A stretch of DNA of 64,000 nucleotides from Antarctobacter albus. GTDB taxonomy: Bacteria; Pseudomonadota; Alphaproteobacteria; Rhodobacterales; Rhodobacteraceae. Location: positions 159,562 through 223,561 of the forward strand of contig NZ_FMZI01000010.1 in assembly GCF_900101505.1 (NCBI RefSeq). The letters run 5' to 3'. Shown here piece by piece: positions 34,669 through 43,390 of the stretch. The translations under genes were made by a program, and so were the position numbers. A model generated the notes under the pieces. That model worked only from the letters and a program-made list of their open reading frames with translations, was not told the origin of the DNA and did not search any database. How positions within the stretch are numbered: position 1 is the first letter of the stretch; each line of letters starts with the position of its first letter.

Positions 34669-35325
34669 TCAGATCGGCTCGATCAGTTCTGGCCCGCTGG
34701 CGCGGTTCGAATTCACCGTCGTGCCGACCCGGTAGAACGCCAGCGCGTCCTCTGGCGCGGGCTGCATCAGGGTGGCCGCGCCATGCCCCTCTTCGCCCAG
34801 CCACTTGGCCCAATCCTGCGGATCCAGCACCACGGGCATCCGGTGATGAATCCGTGACATGGCCGTGTTGGCGCTGCAGGTGACAACGGCGCAGGTCCGA
34901 TAGGCCAGCCCGTCGCGTTCCCAGTCCTGCCAGACCCCTGCAAAGACCAGCGGGCCATCGTCAGCGGGGTGGATGTACCAGGGCAGGCGGTTGCCCTCGG
35001 CGTCCTTGGACCATTCGTAGAAGCCGGTGCAGGGGATCAGGCAGCGGCGCTCGCGGCAGGCCGCCTTGAAGGCGGGTTTCTCGGCGATCGTCTCGGCCCG
35101 GGCATTGATCAGCAGCGGGCCGCCGTTTGGCGCCTTGTACCAATGCGGCAGGAAACCCCAGCGCATCGAGACCAGCCGCCGCCCGGCATCCTCCATCACC
35201 ACGTGAATGTCGTTGGTCGGGCAGACGTTGTAGTTGGGCACATCGGGCAGGTCGTTGGCAGGCACCGCGTCGAACAGCTGTGCCATCGCGTCCGGGGGCA
35301 GGGTGACCGCGAAACGCCCGCACAT
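34669..35325 (-). CDS. SOS response-associated peptidase (YedK/HMCES family)
   Basis: A 218-residue SRAP protein that forms a covalent bond with abasic sites in single-stranded DNA through Cys2 (MCGRFAV). Other conserved residues are the Asn of YNVCPTNDIHVV, the Glu of TGFYEWSKDA and the His of SRIHHRMPVVL. It begins 3 bp after the methyltransferase stop, so it lies downstream in a two-gene unit. No LexA box is visible before that unit. The assignment is secure. Confidence 0.94.
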   Translation of the reverse strand: MCGRFAVTLPPDAMAQLFDAVPANDLPDVPNYNVCPTNDIHVVMEDAGRRLVSMRWGFLPHWYKAPNGGPLLINARAETIAEKPAFKAACRERRCLIPCTGFYEWSKDAEGNRLPWYIHPADDGPLVFAGVWQDWERDGLAYRTCAVVTCSANTAMSRIHHRMPVVLDPQDWAKWLGEEGHGAATLMQPAPEDALAFYRVGTTVNSNRASGPELIEPI

Positions 35326-35328
35326 GGC

Positions 35329-36522
35329 CTAGAGCCCGAAGCGCGAGTAATGCAGCAGTCCCCAGGCGGTCAGCTCTCGTTCCAGCCGGCCCCATAGGTC
35401 GGCAAAGCGCAGCGGGTCGAGCTTTGAAACCTGCTGGATCTGGGCGATGCTGCGGCGGTTGTCGATGGCGGCCATGAGCGGCGCGCATTCACGGGGCAGG
35501 CGGATCTGCACGTCCGCCTCCTTCAGCGTGATCGGCAGCGGGCGGCCCTGGGCGATCGCCTGCGCCGGGCGGCGCATGTCGCTGGTGGGGGAACGGGGGA
35601 TCAGGCTCTGGCGTGAGCCGCGGGCGATGGGTCGGTCCTCATCCGCGGGAACGAGGTAGCCCAGGTGTTTCTTCATGGTGCCACGCAGTTTCTCGGCCAG
35701 GGCCATCGCGGTCGCGTCGTCCATGCCCTTGGGGCGCTCGGTGATGCGGGCCAGGTCATACAGCCCGGGTTGCAGCAGCGCCTGCAGCTTCCAGCCGGTG
35801 GTGTCCAGGGTCCGCATCAGGTGGGGAATGTCGAACGGCGTGTCCTGCCCGTGTAGCAGCAGGTCGTAAAAGCCCGCGTCGCTCTGTTCGTGGTCGGTGA
35901 CGTTGATGTTGGCGGCAAAGGGGTGCCCCTTGTGCAGCCCGGCCACGATCTTTTTCGCCTTTGCCAGACGTGCCTGCGGGGCCATGCCGTCGAAAAGCGC
36001 GCCAAAGGCCTCTTGCAGCTGGTAGATGCCTGAGCGGCCATAGGGGGCATAGACCATGAACCCCATCCCGCCCCCCGGCGCCACGGCAGCCCGCAACGCG
36101 GCAAAACCTGCGTCCGGGTCGGGCAGGTGGTGCAGCACGCCGCAACAGTCGATGTAGTCGAACTGGCCCAGCTCGGCCGCGTCCAACAGGCTGCCGGTGA
36201 CGAAGGTGATGCCGGTCAGTCCGCGCGCCTTGGCCCGTGCCTCGGCGATCTCGCGCGATGCGGTGGAAAGGTCGACATAGGTGATCTCGTAGGGCGCGCG
36301 GGCGCTGGTCATCATCTGGGCGATCTGGATCAGCGCATCGCCGGTGCCGCCCCCGGCCACCAGCACGCGAAGAGGCTGCGACCAGTCCCGCTGGCCGCCG
36401 AAAAGATAGTGGTCGATTTCAAGCGGGTGCGAGGGAGAACCGGTGATCAGCCGCTTTTTCTCATCCTCCGGGCGCCTTTCCGGGTAGGGATAGCTTTCGT
36501 ACTGTTCCTTGACCGATACCAT
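35329..36522 (-). CDS. Class I SAM-dependent methyltransferase
   Basis: A 397-residue protein with a class I methyltransferase domain: LRVLVAGGGTGDALIQIA is the SAM-binding motif I, YEITYVDLSTAS is motif II, and YIDCCGVLHHLPDPDAG holds the acceptor region. The N-terminus VKEQYESYPYPERRPED and the C-terminal ~130 residues (REC...IDNRRSIAQIQQVSKLD) are extra. The substrate is unknown. A GGAGGCGCGC Shine-Dalgarno precedes ATG at 36522. It forms a two-gene unit with the YedK-like peptidase. Confidence 0.87.
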   Translation of the reverse strand: MVSVKEQYESYPYPERRPEDEKKRLITGSPSHPLEIDHYLFGGQRDWSQPLRVLVAGGGTGDALIQIAQMMTSARAPYEITYVDLSTASREIAEARAKARGLTGITFVTGSLLDAAELGQFDYIDCCGVLHHLPDPDAGFAALRAAVAPGGGMGFMVYAPYGRSGIYQLQEAFGALFDGMAPQARLAKAKKIVAGLHKGHPFAANINVTDHEQSDAGFYDLLLHGQDTPFDIPHLMRTLDTTGWKLQALLQPGLYDLARITERPKGMDDATAMALAEKLRGTMKKHLGYLVPADEDRPIARGSRQSLIPRSPTSDMRRPAQAIAQGRPLPITLKEADVQIRLPRECAPLMAAIDNRRSIAQIQQVSKLDPLRFADLWGRLERELTAWGLLHYSRFGL

Positions 36523-36615
36523 GCGCGCCTCCGTGACCTCGGGACAAGGGTTTGCCCAAAAGGCGCGCGGGGAACAAGCCCGGATATGCCGGGGCGCATA
36601 GCGGCGGAACCTGCC

Positions 36616-36918
36616 TCAGCCGCGCCGCCGGGCGATTTCCAGCCGGGTTTCCAGCAGCGCGATTTCGCGGATCAGCAGGGCCCGCGCGTCACGGTCGGCG
36701 GTGTCGCGCAATGTCTCGCGCAGCTGGGCCAGGTCGCGGGTCAGCGAGACCGCCTCCGGCACCGCGCCATTTTCCTTGAGGATACGGGTCATCACCGCGC
36801 CGTCGGGATCGTCGCAGCGGGGCAGAGGGCGCCCCGCGCCTTCGAGGTTGTCAAAGGCGCCGTCGCGTTCCGCCGCGGCGATGCGGGAATTGATGAGGTC
36901 GATCAGCGGGTGGTCCAT
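36616..36918 (-). CDS. DUF1992 (DnaJC28-like) family protein
   Basis: A 100-residue protein of the DUF1992 / DnaJ-homologue subfamily C member 28 family. The family motif AERDGAFDNLEGAGRPLP is at residues ~16-33, followed by helices (AVSLTRDLAQLRETLRD, ALLIREIALLETRLEIARRR). The function is unknown. It stands alone between the methyltransferase and the acyl-CoA synthetase, which is divergent from it across 210 bp in which I see no clear structure apart from ordinary promoter-like AT-richer sequence near 37000. Confidence 0.85.
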   Translation of the reverse strand: MDHPLIDLINSRIAAAERDGAFDNLEGAGRPLPRCDDPDGAVMTRILKENGAVPEAVSLTRDLAQLRETLRDTADRDARALLIREIALLETRLEIARRRG

Positions 36919-37128
36919 GTGAGGATGATACCCCCAAACGGAGGGTCGGCAAAGTGGCCGGGGCCGGCAGGGCGCCGGATTATCGCGGCAATTCTAACCA
37001 TCCGTTAACCTTTGTCCCGGAACGCGGCGTCATCGAGGAACTGCCGCTGCGTCGGTCACTCTTGCGTGGGGCGTGAAAGCCTCACACACTGTGCGGCAAC
37101 GAAAACGCTTTGGGGAGGAGTGGCGGAT

Positions 37129-39030
37129 ATGACCTATGCGGGCGTGGAGGATCGCAACGCAATCGAGGCGGAGATGCCCTGGTCGGACAGGGATATTCCG
37201 CCGACGCTCTGGGGGCAGCTGTCGCGCACGGCCGACCGTTTCCCGTCGCGGCCCGCGGTCAGCTACCAGTTGCTGTCCGGCCCGCAGGACAAGGCGGAAA
37301 CGCTGAGTTGGTCGCAGCTGCGCGACCAGACGGCCCAGGCCGCCAACCTCTTCCGCAGCCTGGGCGTGGGCGAAAACGATGTGGTCGCCTACGTGCTGCC
37401 GAACTGCAACGAGACCATCTCGACCCTGCTGGGTGGCGCAGTTGCGGGGATTGTGAACCCGATCAATCCGCTGCTGGAGGCTGAACAGATCGCCGCCATC
37501 CTGCGGGAAACCGATGCCAAGGTGGTGGTCACGCTCAAGGCCTTTCCAAAGACCGACATCGCCCAGAAGATGGCCGAGGCCGTGCGCAACGCGCCGCATG
37601 TGCACACGGTGCTTGAGGTCGATTTGAACCGCTACCTGACCCCGCCCAAAAGCTGGATCGTCCCGTTGGTGCGGCCCAAGAACCCGGGCAATCATCACGC
37701 CGACGTCAAGGATTTCCGCAAGGAAATGGCCAAGCAGCCCAGGACGCTGAGCTTTGCCGACAGCGCGGGTGACCGGGTCGCGGCCTATTTCCATACCGGC
37801 GGCACCACGGGCATGCCCAAGGTGGCGCAGCACACCTACGAGGGGATGCTGTACAACGGCTGGCTGGGGGACAGGCTGCTGTTCACCGAGGAAGACAGCG
37901 TGATGTGCCCGCTGCCCCTGTTCCACGTCTTTGCCTGCCACGTGATCCTGATGGCGATGGTCTTTTCCGGCGCGCATGTGGTGTTCCCGACGCCTGCGGG
38001 CTATCGCGGCGACGGCGTGATGGACAATTTCTGGAAGCTCTGCGAGCGCTGGAAGACGACCTTTGTCATCACAGTGCCCACCGCCGTTTCGGCGCTGATG
38101 CAGCGCAAGGTGGATGCCGACATCACCAGCATCAAGACCGCCTTTTCCGGGTCTGCCCCGATGCCGATGGAGCTGTTCAAGCGGTTCGAAAGCGCCTGTG
38201 GCGTCACGGTCTGCGAGGGGTACGGCCTGACCGAGGCGACCTGCCTCGTGGCGGTGAACCCGCCCGACGGGGCCAAGAAGGTGGGATCGGTCGGGATTCC
38301 CTTTCCCTATACGGATGTGCGGATCATCAAGGTGGCGCATGGCGAACCGGTGGAATGCGGCGTCGACGAGATCGGAGAGATCTGCGTGTCCAACCCCGGC
38401 GTCTACGCCGGCAAGACCTATACCGAAGAGGCCAAGAACGTCGATCTGTTCCATTATGGCACCCATCTGCGCACCGGCGACCTGGGCCGCATGGATGCCG
38501 ATGGCTACCTGTGGATCACAGGGCGGGCCAAGGACCTGATCATTCGCGGCGGCCACAACATCGACCCGGCCGAGATCGAAGAGGCGCTGCTGGCGCATCC
38601 GGCGGTGGCCTTTGCGGGCGCCATCGGCCAGCCGGACTCGCATTCCGGAGAGCTGCCCTGTGCCTTTGTCGAACTGGTGGACGGGGCCAAGGTGACGGAG
38701 GCGGAATTGCTGGAACACGCGCGGGTGCATGTGCATGAACGCGCCGCCCATCCCAAGCACATGACGATCCTGCCGGAACTGCCCAAGACCGCGGTGGGCA
38801 AGGTGTTCAAACCCGACCTGCGCAAACACGCGATCACGCGGGTCTACAACGGCGCGCTGGAAGAGGCGGGCTGTGCTGCGCGCGTCGTCTCGGTGATCGA
38901 CGACAAGAGCCGCGGTCTGGTGGCGCAGGTCGACCCCAATGGCGCCGACGAGGCGCAGATCGGCGAGGTTCTGGGCGGGTTCACCCGGCCCTGGGAAAAG
39001 GCCGGACAGGGCACGGCAGCCGCTGTCTGA
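37129..39030 (+). CDS. Acyl-CoA synthetase (AMP-forming)
   Basis: A 633-residue member of the adenylate-forming superfamily, which activates a carboxylate to acyl-AMP and then acyl-CoA. The P-loop-like motif is YFHTGGTTGMPKVAQHT, the core motif YGLTEATCLVAVN, and the C-terminal hinge GDLGRMDADGYLWITGRAKDLIIRGG (in parts), with the catalytic Lys in PKTAVGKVFKPDLRK. It is probably a fatty- or aryl-acyl enzyme; the exact substrate is not clear. GGGGAGGAG 8 nt before the ATG fixes the start at 37129. Confidence 0.93.
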   Translation: MTYAGVEDRNAIEAEMPWSDRDIPPTLWGQLSRTADRFPSRPAVSYQLLSGPQDKAETLSWSQLRDQTAQAANLFRSLGVGENDVVAYVLPNCNETISTLLGGAVAGIVNPINPLLEAEQIAAILRETDAKVVVTLKAFPKTDIAQKMAEAVRNAPHVHTVLEVDLNRYLTPPKSWIVPLVRPKNPGNHHADVKDFRKEMAKQPRTLSFADSAGDRVAAYFHTGGTTGMPKVAQHTYEGMLYNGWLGDRLLFTEEDSVMCPLPLFHVFACHVILMAMVFSGAHVVFPTPAGYRGDGVMDNFWKLCERWKTTFVITVPTAVSALMQRKVDADITSIKTAFSGSAPMPMELFKRFESACGVTVCEGYGLTEATCLVAVNPPDGAKKVGSVGIPFPYTDVRIIKVAHGEPVECGVDEIGEICVSNPGVYAGKTYTEEAKNVDLFHYGTHLRTGDLGRMDADGYLWITGRAKDLIIRGGHNIDPAEIEEALLAHPAVAFAGAIGQPDSHSGELPCAFVELVDGAKVTEAELLEHARVHVHERAAHPKHMTILPELPKTAVGKVFKPDLRKHAITRVYNGALEEAGCAARVVSVIDDKSRGLVAQVDPNGADEAQIGEVLGGFTRPWEKAGQGTAAAV

Positions 39031-39033
39031 CCG

Positions 39034-40464
39034 TCAGGCGGTGTGGGTCACGACGGGGTCGATCGGCGTGCGGCTGACCCCGGTGGCCTGCTCTAGCCGC
39101 CGGGCGACCTGCAACAGGCGGGCCTCGCCCCGGGGCGGGCCGATCAGTTGCAGGCCCACCGGCAACCCGCGCGCATCGCGGCCCACGGGCAGCGACAGTG
39201 CGGGCAACCCGCAAAGCGTGGCGAGGAAGGCAAAACGCAGCCAGTCGAGGTAATCGGTGCTGGCGATGCCTGCGATCTCTGGCGGATACTCGATCTCGAC
39301 CGGAAGCGGCCCGATGCCGGTCACCGGGCAGGCCAGAACGTCGACCCGTTCCAGGTACTGGCGCATCGTCTCGTACAGGCGCGCGCGGGCAAGGTTGGCA
39401 TCTGCGATCTGATCCACCGTCAGCTTGCCGCCCTGGGCGATGTTCGCCTGCAGGGTGGGCTTATAGCGCGATGTGATTGCCTCGGGCGTGGCGCGAAAGC
39501 CGGTCCACATGCCAAGCGCGCGAAAGGTGCGGAAGGTGCTGTCGATCCCCGGCAGGTCGGGCGTGTCCTCCACGACATCGACGTCGGGCGCCTGCACCCT
39601 GGCAAGCGCGGCGGAAAGGATCTGCGCCATCTCCGGTTCAACCGGCGCCAGCCCGCCAAGATCGGGCGCAAAGCCGATGCGGACCGGGCCGGGATCGCGG
39701 CGGCAGCTGTCCAGGTAGCCCCCGGCAGCGGGCGGGAAGGAAATTGGCGAAACCGGGTCAAAGCCGCTCATGGCATCAAGGAACAGCGCGCAATCCTCGA
39801 CCGTGCGGGCCATCGGCCCCTCGACGCCGAAAGGGTTGAACCCGTCGCCGCCCGGGCTGGCGACGATGCCGGGGGAGGGGCGCAGGCCGACGACACCGCA
39901 AAAGCTGGCGGGTGTGCGCAGGCTGCCGCCCAGGTCGGACCCCTGGCTGAGCCAGACCTCGCCAGCCGCCAGTCCGGCGGCGGCCCCGCCCGAGGAGCCG
40001 CCTGCGTTCATCGTCGTGTTCCAGGGGTTCCGGGTGGCGCCGAAGACCGGGTTGAAGGTATTGGCACCGGCGCCCATCTCGGGCGTGTTCGTCTTGCCGA
40101 CCACAACGGCGCCGCGGGATTCCAACCGCGTGACCATCGGGTCCGAGACGTCGGGCACGAAATCCGCAAGGCCGGGCGTGCCATAGGTTGTGCGCACCCC
40201 GGCGACCGGTGTCAGATCCTTGATTCCGACGGGCAGGCCAGCCAGCAGGCTGGTCGTCGAGGCCTTGCCCACGGCGTCGCGGGCGCGGTCGGGGCAGGGT
40301 GTCACCAGGGCATTGATCGCAGGGGATGTCTGTTCGATCCGGGCCAGGCTGGCATCCAGCAGCTCGCCCGGGCTGACCTTGCCGCGTTTCAGCAGGTCGA
40401 CCGCTTCGCAGGCGGTCAGACGACAGAGGTTGGGGCCGGAAAAGCCGGGATCAGCAGCCGCCAT
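39034..40464 (-). CDS. Amidase (amidase signature family)
   Basis: A 476-residue amidase-signature hydrolase. The Ser-Ser-Lys triad is visible: Lys in VGIKDLTPVAG, the cis-Ser in NAGGSSGGAAAG and the nucleophilic Ser in GSDLGGSLRTPA. The substrate cannot be specified (aryl amide, GatA-like or other). Its start lies 14 bp inside the 3' end of the upstream ArsR gene on the same strand, an uncommon regulator-target arrangement, so the two form one transcription unit. It is not part of a gatCAB set, because gatB and gatC are absent. Confidence 0.92.
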   Translation of the reverse strand: MAAADPGFSGPNLCRLTACEAVDLLKRGKVSPGELLDASLARIEQTSPAINALVTPCPDRARDAVGKASTTSLLAGLPVGIKDLTPVAGVRTTYGTPGLADFVPDVSDPMVTRLESRGAVVVGKTNTPEMGAGANTFNPVFGATRNPWNTTMNAGGSSGGAAAGLAAGEVWLSQGSDLGGSLRTPASFCGVVGLRPSPGIVASPGGDGFNPFGVEGPMARTVEDCALFLDAMSGFDPVSPISFPPAAGGYLDSCRRDPGPVRIGFAPDLGGLAPVEPEMAQILSAALARVQAPDVDVVEDTPDLPGIDSTFRTFRALGMWTGFRATPEAITSRYKPTLQANIAQGGKLTVDQIADANLARARLYETMRQYLERVDVLACPVTGIGPLPVEIEYPPEIAGIASTDYLDWLRFAFLATLCGLPALSLPVGRDARGLPVGLQLIGPPRGEARLLQVARRLEQATGVSRTPIDPVVTHTA

Positions 40465-40786
40465 CGGGCTGTGCGCAGAATATGTCGTAGAGTAGCCCGA
40501 TCACCCGGCTCGTGTTTTCGTTGGCAAGGCTGTAGTAGATCGTCTTGCCGTCACGCCGGGTCTTCACCAGATCTTCCTCGCGCAGCCGCGCCAGCATCTG
40601 GCTGACCGCTGCCTGCCGGATGCCCAGCAGCTCTTCCAGCTCACCCACGGATTTCTCGCTCGACCCGAGGTGACAGAGGATCATCAGCCGCCCCTCATGC
40701 GCCAGCGTCTTGAGAAAGGCCGCGGCGTGCTGGGCGTTGGTTTGCATTTCCTCCGGCGGAGGCGGCAGTTTTGTCTGGTCTTCCAT
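40451..40786 (-). CDS. ArsR-family regulator, SqrR/BigR-like
   Basis: A 111-residue ArsR winged-helix regulator. It has FLKTLAHEGRLMILCHLG, VGELEELLGIRQAAVSQMLARLR and GKTIYYSLANE, the pattern of SqrR/BigR, which sense persulfide through two cysteines. Here C38 (in MILCHLG) and C104 (in LLYDIFC) match that pair, and there is an extra C-terminal C111. Metal-binding ArsR residues are not seen. It precedes and overlaps the amidase gene, and the upstream region has an inverted repeat (GCTA-N3-TAGC). Persulfide sensing is inferred from the cysteines; an amidase as its target is unusual. Confidence 0.85.
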   Translation of the reverse strand: MEDQTKLPPPPEEMQTNAQHAAAFLKTLAHEGRLMILCHLGSSEKSVGELEELLGIRQAAVSQMLARLREEDLVKTRRDGKTIYYSLANENTSRVIGLLYDIFCAQPDGGC

Positions 40787-40810
40787 GTGACTCGCGTCTT
40801 GATCAGTTGA

Positions 40811-40821
40811 GCTAATATAGC
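40811..40821. promoter_or_regulatory. Inverted repeat before the SqrR/BigR-like gene
   Basis: GCTA-ATA-TAGC, 25 bp upstream of the ArsR start codon (read on the minus strand as GCTATATTAGC). The TATATT core could be the -10 element, so the repeat may be the auto-operator. This is a candidate only. Confidence 0.35.
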
Positions 40822-40843
40822 CCTCCGTTCGGGAAAGACCAGA

Positions 40844-42079
40844 TCATGATTCGGTCAGGGGCGGCGCGCCTCCCTGGAAGGCATTGCCAAGGGCGTAATC
40901 GCAGGGCGCGTCCTGCATCTGCAGGTGCAGATCGCCCCCGGTGTAGGGGTGCGCGCGGGCCAGATCCTCGTCCACTTCGATGCCCAGACCGGGGGCGGTG
41001 GGCGCGGGGATGAAACCGTTGTCAAGCGATATCGTGTTCTTGATGAGCGCCGCGTGGAACGGAGTCTCGATCGTTTCGGCAAGCAACAGGTTGGGGATCG
41101 AGACCGCAAGCTGGATATTGGCCGCCCATTCGATCGGACCGGCATAGAGATGCGGCGCCATTTCCGCGTTGAAACTCTCGGCCATCGCGGCCAGCTTGCG
41201 CATCTCCCAGATGCCGCCTGCCCGGCCCAGCGCCGGTTGCAGGATCTTCGCCCCGCCGCTGCGCAGAAGCGTGGCGAATTCGGCGCGGGTGGTCAGGCGT
41301 TCGCCGGTGGCGACGGGTACGCGCACCGCGCGGGCCACCTCGGCGAATTCCAGCAGGTTGTCCGGCGGCACCGGTTCCTCGAACCAGAGCGGCAGGTAGG
41401 GTTCGATCGCCTGTCCCAGGCGGATGGCGCCTGCGGTGGTGAACTGGCCGTGGGTGCCGAACAGCAGGTCGGCCCGGTCGCCCACCGCCTCGCGGATGGC
41501 CTTGCAGAAGGCGACGGACATGGCGATGTCGCGCATACCCGGCTGGTGTCCGCCACGCATCGTGTAGGGGCCGGCAGGATCGAATTTCACCGCGGTAAAG
41601 CCGCGCTCGACACAGTCGATGGCCGATTCAGCCGCCAGTTCGGGCGAGGTCCAGAAGTCGTCCATCCGGTGCTGCGGAAGCGGGTAGAGATAGGTATAGG
41701 CGCGCACCCGTTCGTTCATCATGCCGCCGATCAACGCCCAGACCGGGCGGTTGCGCGCCTTGCCCAGGATGTCCCAGCAGGCGATTTCCAGGCTGGAAAA
41801 GGCCCCCATGACCGTCAGGTCCGGGCGCTGGGTAAAGCCAGAGGAATAGGTGCGGCGGAACATGCGTTCGATGTTCTCGGGGTTTTCGCCCTGGAAATAG
41901 CGGGCAAAGACATCTTCGATGACGGCGCGCATCGCCTCCGGCCCGACCGAGGCGGCATAGCATTCGCCCCAGCCGGTGATGCCGTCGTTGGTGGTCAGCT
42001 TGACGAGGATCCAGTAGCGCCCGCCCCAGCCCGGCGCGGGTGGGGCGGTGACGATCACGTCGAGGTCCTGGAGTTTCAT
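40844..42079 (-). CDS. Enolase-superfamily (mandelate racemase/muconate lactonizing) protein
   Basis: A 411-residue protein with the MR/MLE two-domain fold: capping N-terminus, then barrel motifs FTAVKFDPAGPY (K165, D167), LWFEEPVPPDN (E234/E235) and VATGERLTTR (E260). The position where the first metal-binding Asp is normally found reads L-F-G-T-H-G at 206-211 and has no Asp, so one metal ligand seems altered or shifted; alignment with dehydratase subgroups is needed. It is 57 bp from the divergent... no, same-strand ArsR gene at 40786 and downstream of the ADH-PcaB group. Dehydratase or cycloisomerase of a sugar acid or lactone is likely. Confidence 0.83.
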   Translation of the reverse strand: MKLQDLDVIVTAPPAPGWGGRYWILVKLTTNDGITGWGECYAASVGPEAMRAVIEDVFARYFQGENPENIERMFRRTYSSGFTQRPDLTVMGAFSSLEIACWDILGKARNRPVWALIGGMMNERVRAYTYLYPLPQHRMDDFWTSPELAAESAIDCVERGFTAVKFDPAGPYTMRGGHQPGMRDIAMSVAFCKAIREAVGDRADLLFGTHGQFTTAGAIRLGQAIEPYLPLWFEEPVPPDNLLEFAEVARAVRVPVATGERLTTRAEFATLLRSGGAKILQPALGRAGGIWEMRKLAAMAESFNAEMAPHLYAGPIEWAANIQLAVSIPNLLLAETIETPFHAALIKNTISLDNGFIPAPTAPGLGIEVDEDLARAHPYTGGDLHLQMQDAPCDYALGNAFQGGAPPLTES

Positions 42080-42106
42080 GGCCTGTCCCTTTGGCTTGCG
42101 GGGGAT

Positions 42107-42171
42107 GGGGGCTCTGCCCCCGTCTCCCCCTGGTCGACTCCCCCGAGAGTATTTTCAGCCCAAAGAAACAG
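42107..42171. repeat. GGGGGC/GCCCCC hairpin intergenic repeat, copy 1
   Basis: GGGGGCTCTGCCCCC (42107-42121) is followed by GTCTCCCCCTGGTCGACTCC, then CCCGAGAGTATTTT. Copy 2 at 62422-62485 has the same order with few changes. It lies between the ADH stop and the enolase-superfamily start, both on the minus strand. This resembles a short GC-rich repeat that I remember from intergenic regions of Rhodobacterales genomes; the role (terminator-like, mobile or protein-bound) is not known here. Confidence 0.75.
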
Positions 42172-42188
42172 CGGGCGTGGCGCCGGGG

Positions 42189-43277
42189 TCAATGGCTGTC
42201 GAAGAGGATCACGTTGCGACGGGCGCCGCCCGTCATCGTGTCGGCGATGGCCTCGTTGATCTGGTCGAGGCGCCAGCGGCCCGACACCAGCTCGTCGAGC
42301 TTCAGCCGGCCTTGCCGGTAGAGGTCCGCCATCCAGGGAATGTCGCGCTGGATCACCACGTCGCCCATTTTCGAGCCAATCATTTCCTGGCCCATGAAGG
42401 CGGGCACGACGGGTTCATAGGTGGCCATCGCGCCGGAATGCGGCATTCCGATCATCACCATGCGTCCGCCCCAGCCGAGGTAGCGCATGGCCTGTTCATA
42501 GGCGGGGATCGCGCCCACGGTCACGGCGACCACGTCGGCGCCCCGGCCCAGGGCTGTGTGGGCTGCCTCCCAGGGCGCGTCCTGCGTGGCAAGGATCCCG
42601 TCTGTGGCGCCGAAGGCGCGGGCGATGTCCAGCTTTTCCTCGCTCATGTCCACGGCGACGATGCGGCGGGCGCCGCCGATATGCGCGCCCTGTATCGCGT
42701 TCAGGCCCACGCCGCCCGCGCCGATCACCACCACGTCGTCGCCCGGGCGCATCTTGCCGGCGTTGATGACCGCGCCGATGCCGGTGATCACGCCGCAGGC
42801 CAGCAGGCAGACGGCCTCGGGGGGCATGTCGTCGGGCAGGACGACAACCTGGCTTTGATCGACGACGACCTTTTCGGCAAAGGCGCCGCAGAACATGGCC
42901 GACATGACCTCTGTGCCGTCGGGCCGTGTGAGGACGGGCGTGGTATCACGGTCGCCGATACAGATGGTCGGGCGGCCCGAAGCACAGGTAAGGCAGGTGC
43001 CGCAGGCGCGGATCAGCGTGACGACGACACGATCGCCGGTCTGCAAGCCGCTGATGCCCTCGCCTAGGGCGGTGATGCGGCCCGCCGCCTCATGGCCGTA
43101 GACCGCCGGAAGTGCGCCGCCCCAGGCGCCGGTGGCATAGGAAATGTCGGAATGGCAGATGGCGACGGCCTCCAGCGTGACCTCGATCTCTCCGGCGCCG
43201 GGGGCGCGGAGGTCGAGCTCTTCGATCTGCAGGGGCGCGTCGAACGCGGTGCAGACCGCCGCGCGGATGCGTGTCAT
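42189..43277 (-). CDS. Zinc-dependent alcohol dehydrogenase
   Basis: A 362-residue medium-chain Zn-dehydrogenase. Catalytic Zn ligands are in VAICHSDISY and GHEAAGRI; the structural Zn cysteines are in ACGTCLTCASGRPTIC; the NAD loop is VVIGAGGVGLNAIQGAH. It has the class III-like formaldehyde/aryl alcohol architecture but no exact substrate is evident. A strong GGGGAGGAA precedes ATG at 43277. It follows pcaB by 113 bp in a minus-strand catabolic group and is separated from the next gene by a repeat. Confidence 0.92.
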   Translation of the reverse strand: MTRIRAAVCTAFDAPLQIEELDLRAPGAGEIEVTLEAVAICHSDISYATGAWGGALPAVYGHEAAGRITALGEGISGLQTGDRVVVTLIRACGTCLTCASGRPTICIGDRDTTPVLTRPDGTEVMSAMFCGAFAEKVVVDQSQVVVLPDDMPPEAVCLLACGVITGIGAVINAGKMRPGDDVVVIGAGGVGLNAIQGAHIGGARRIVAVDMSEEKLDIARAFGATDGILATQDAPWEAAHTALGRGADVVAVTVGAIPAYEQAMRYLGWGGRMVMIGMPHSGAMATYEPVVPAFMGQEMIGSKMGDVVIQRDIPWMADLYRQGRLKLDELVSGRWRLDQINEAIADTMTGGARRNVILFDSH

Positions 43278-43390
43278 GGGTTCCTCCCCGGTGTCTTCCG
43301 GGCAGGGTGCGCGGGCAGACAAGCGGGCGGCTGTTCCGAAAGCGACATTGGTGGTGTCGCTTGCATTGCGTGACGTGACGGCAGGTCGGG

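Noticed and set aside
39034..40464. Amidase as GatA of the Glu-tRNA amidotransferase
   Set aside because: No gatB or gatC nearby, and an ArsR regulator overlaps it, unlike the housekeeping gat genes.
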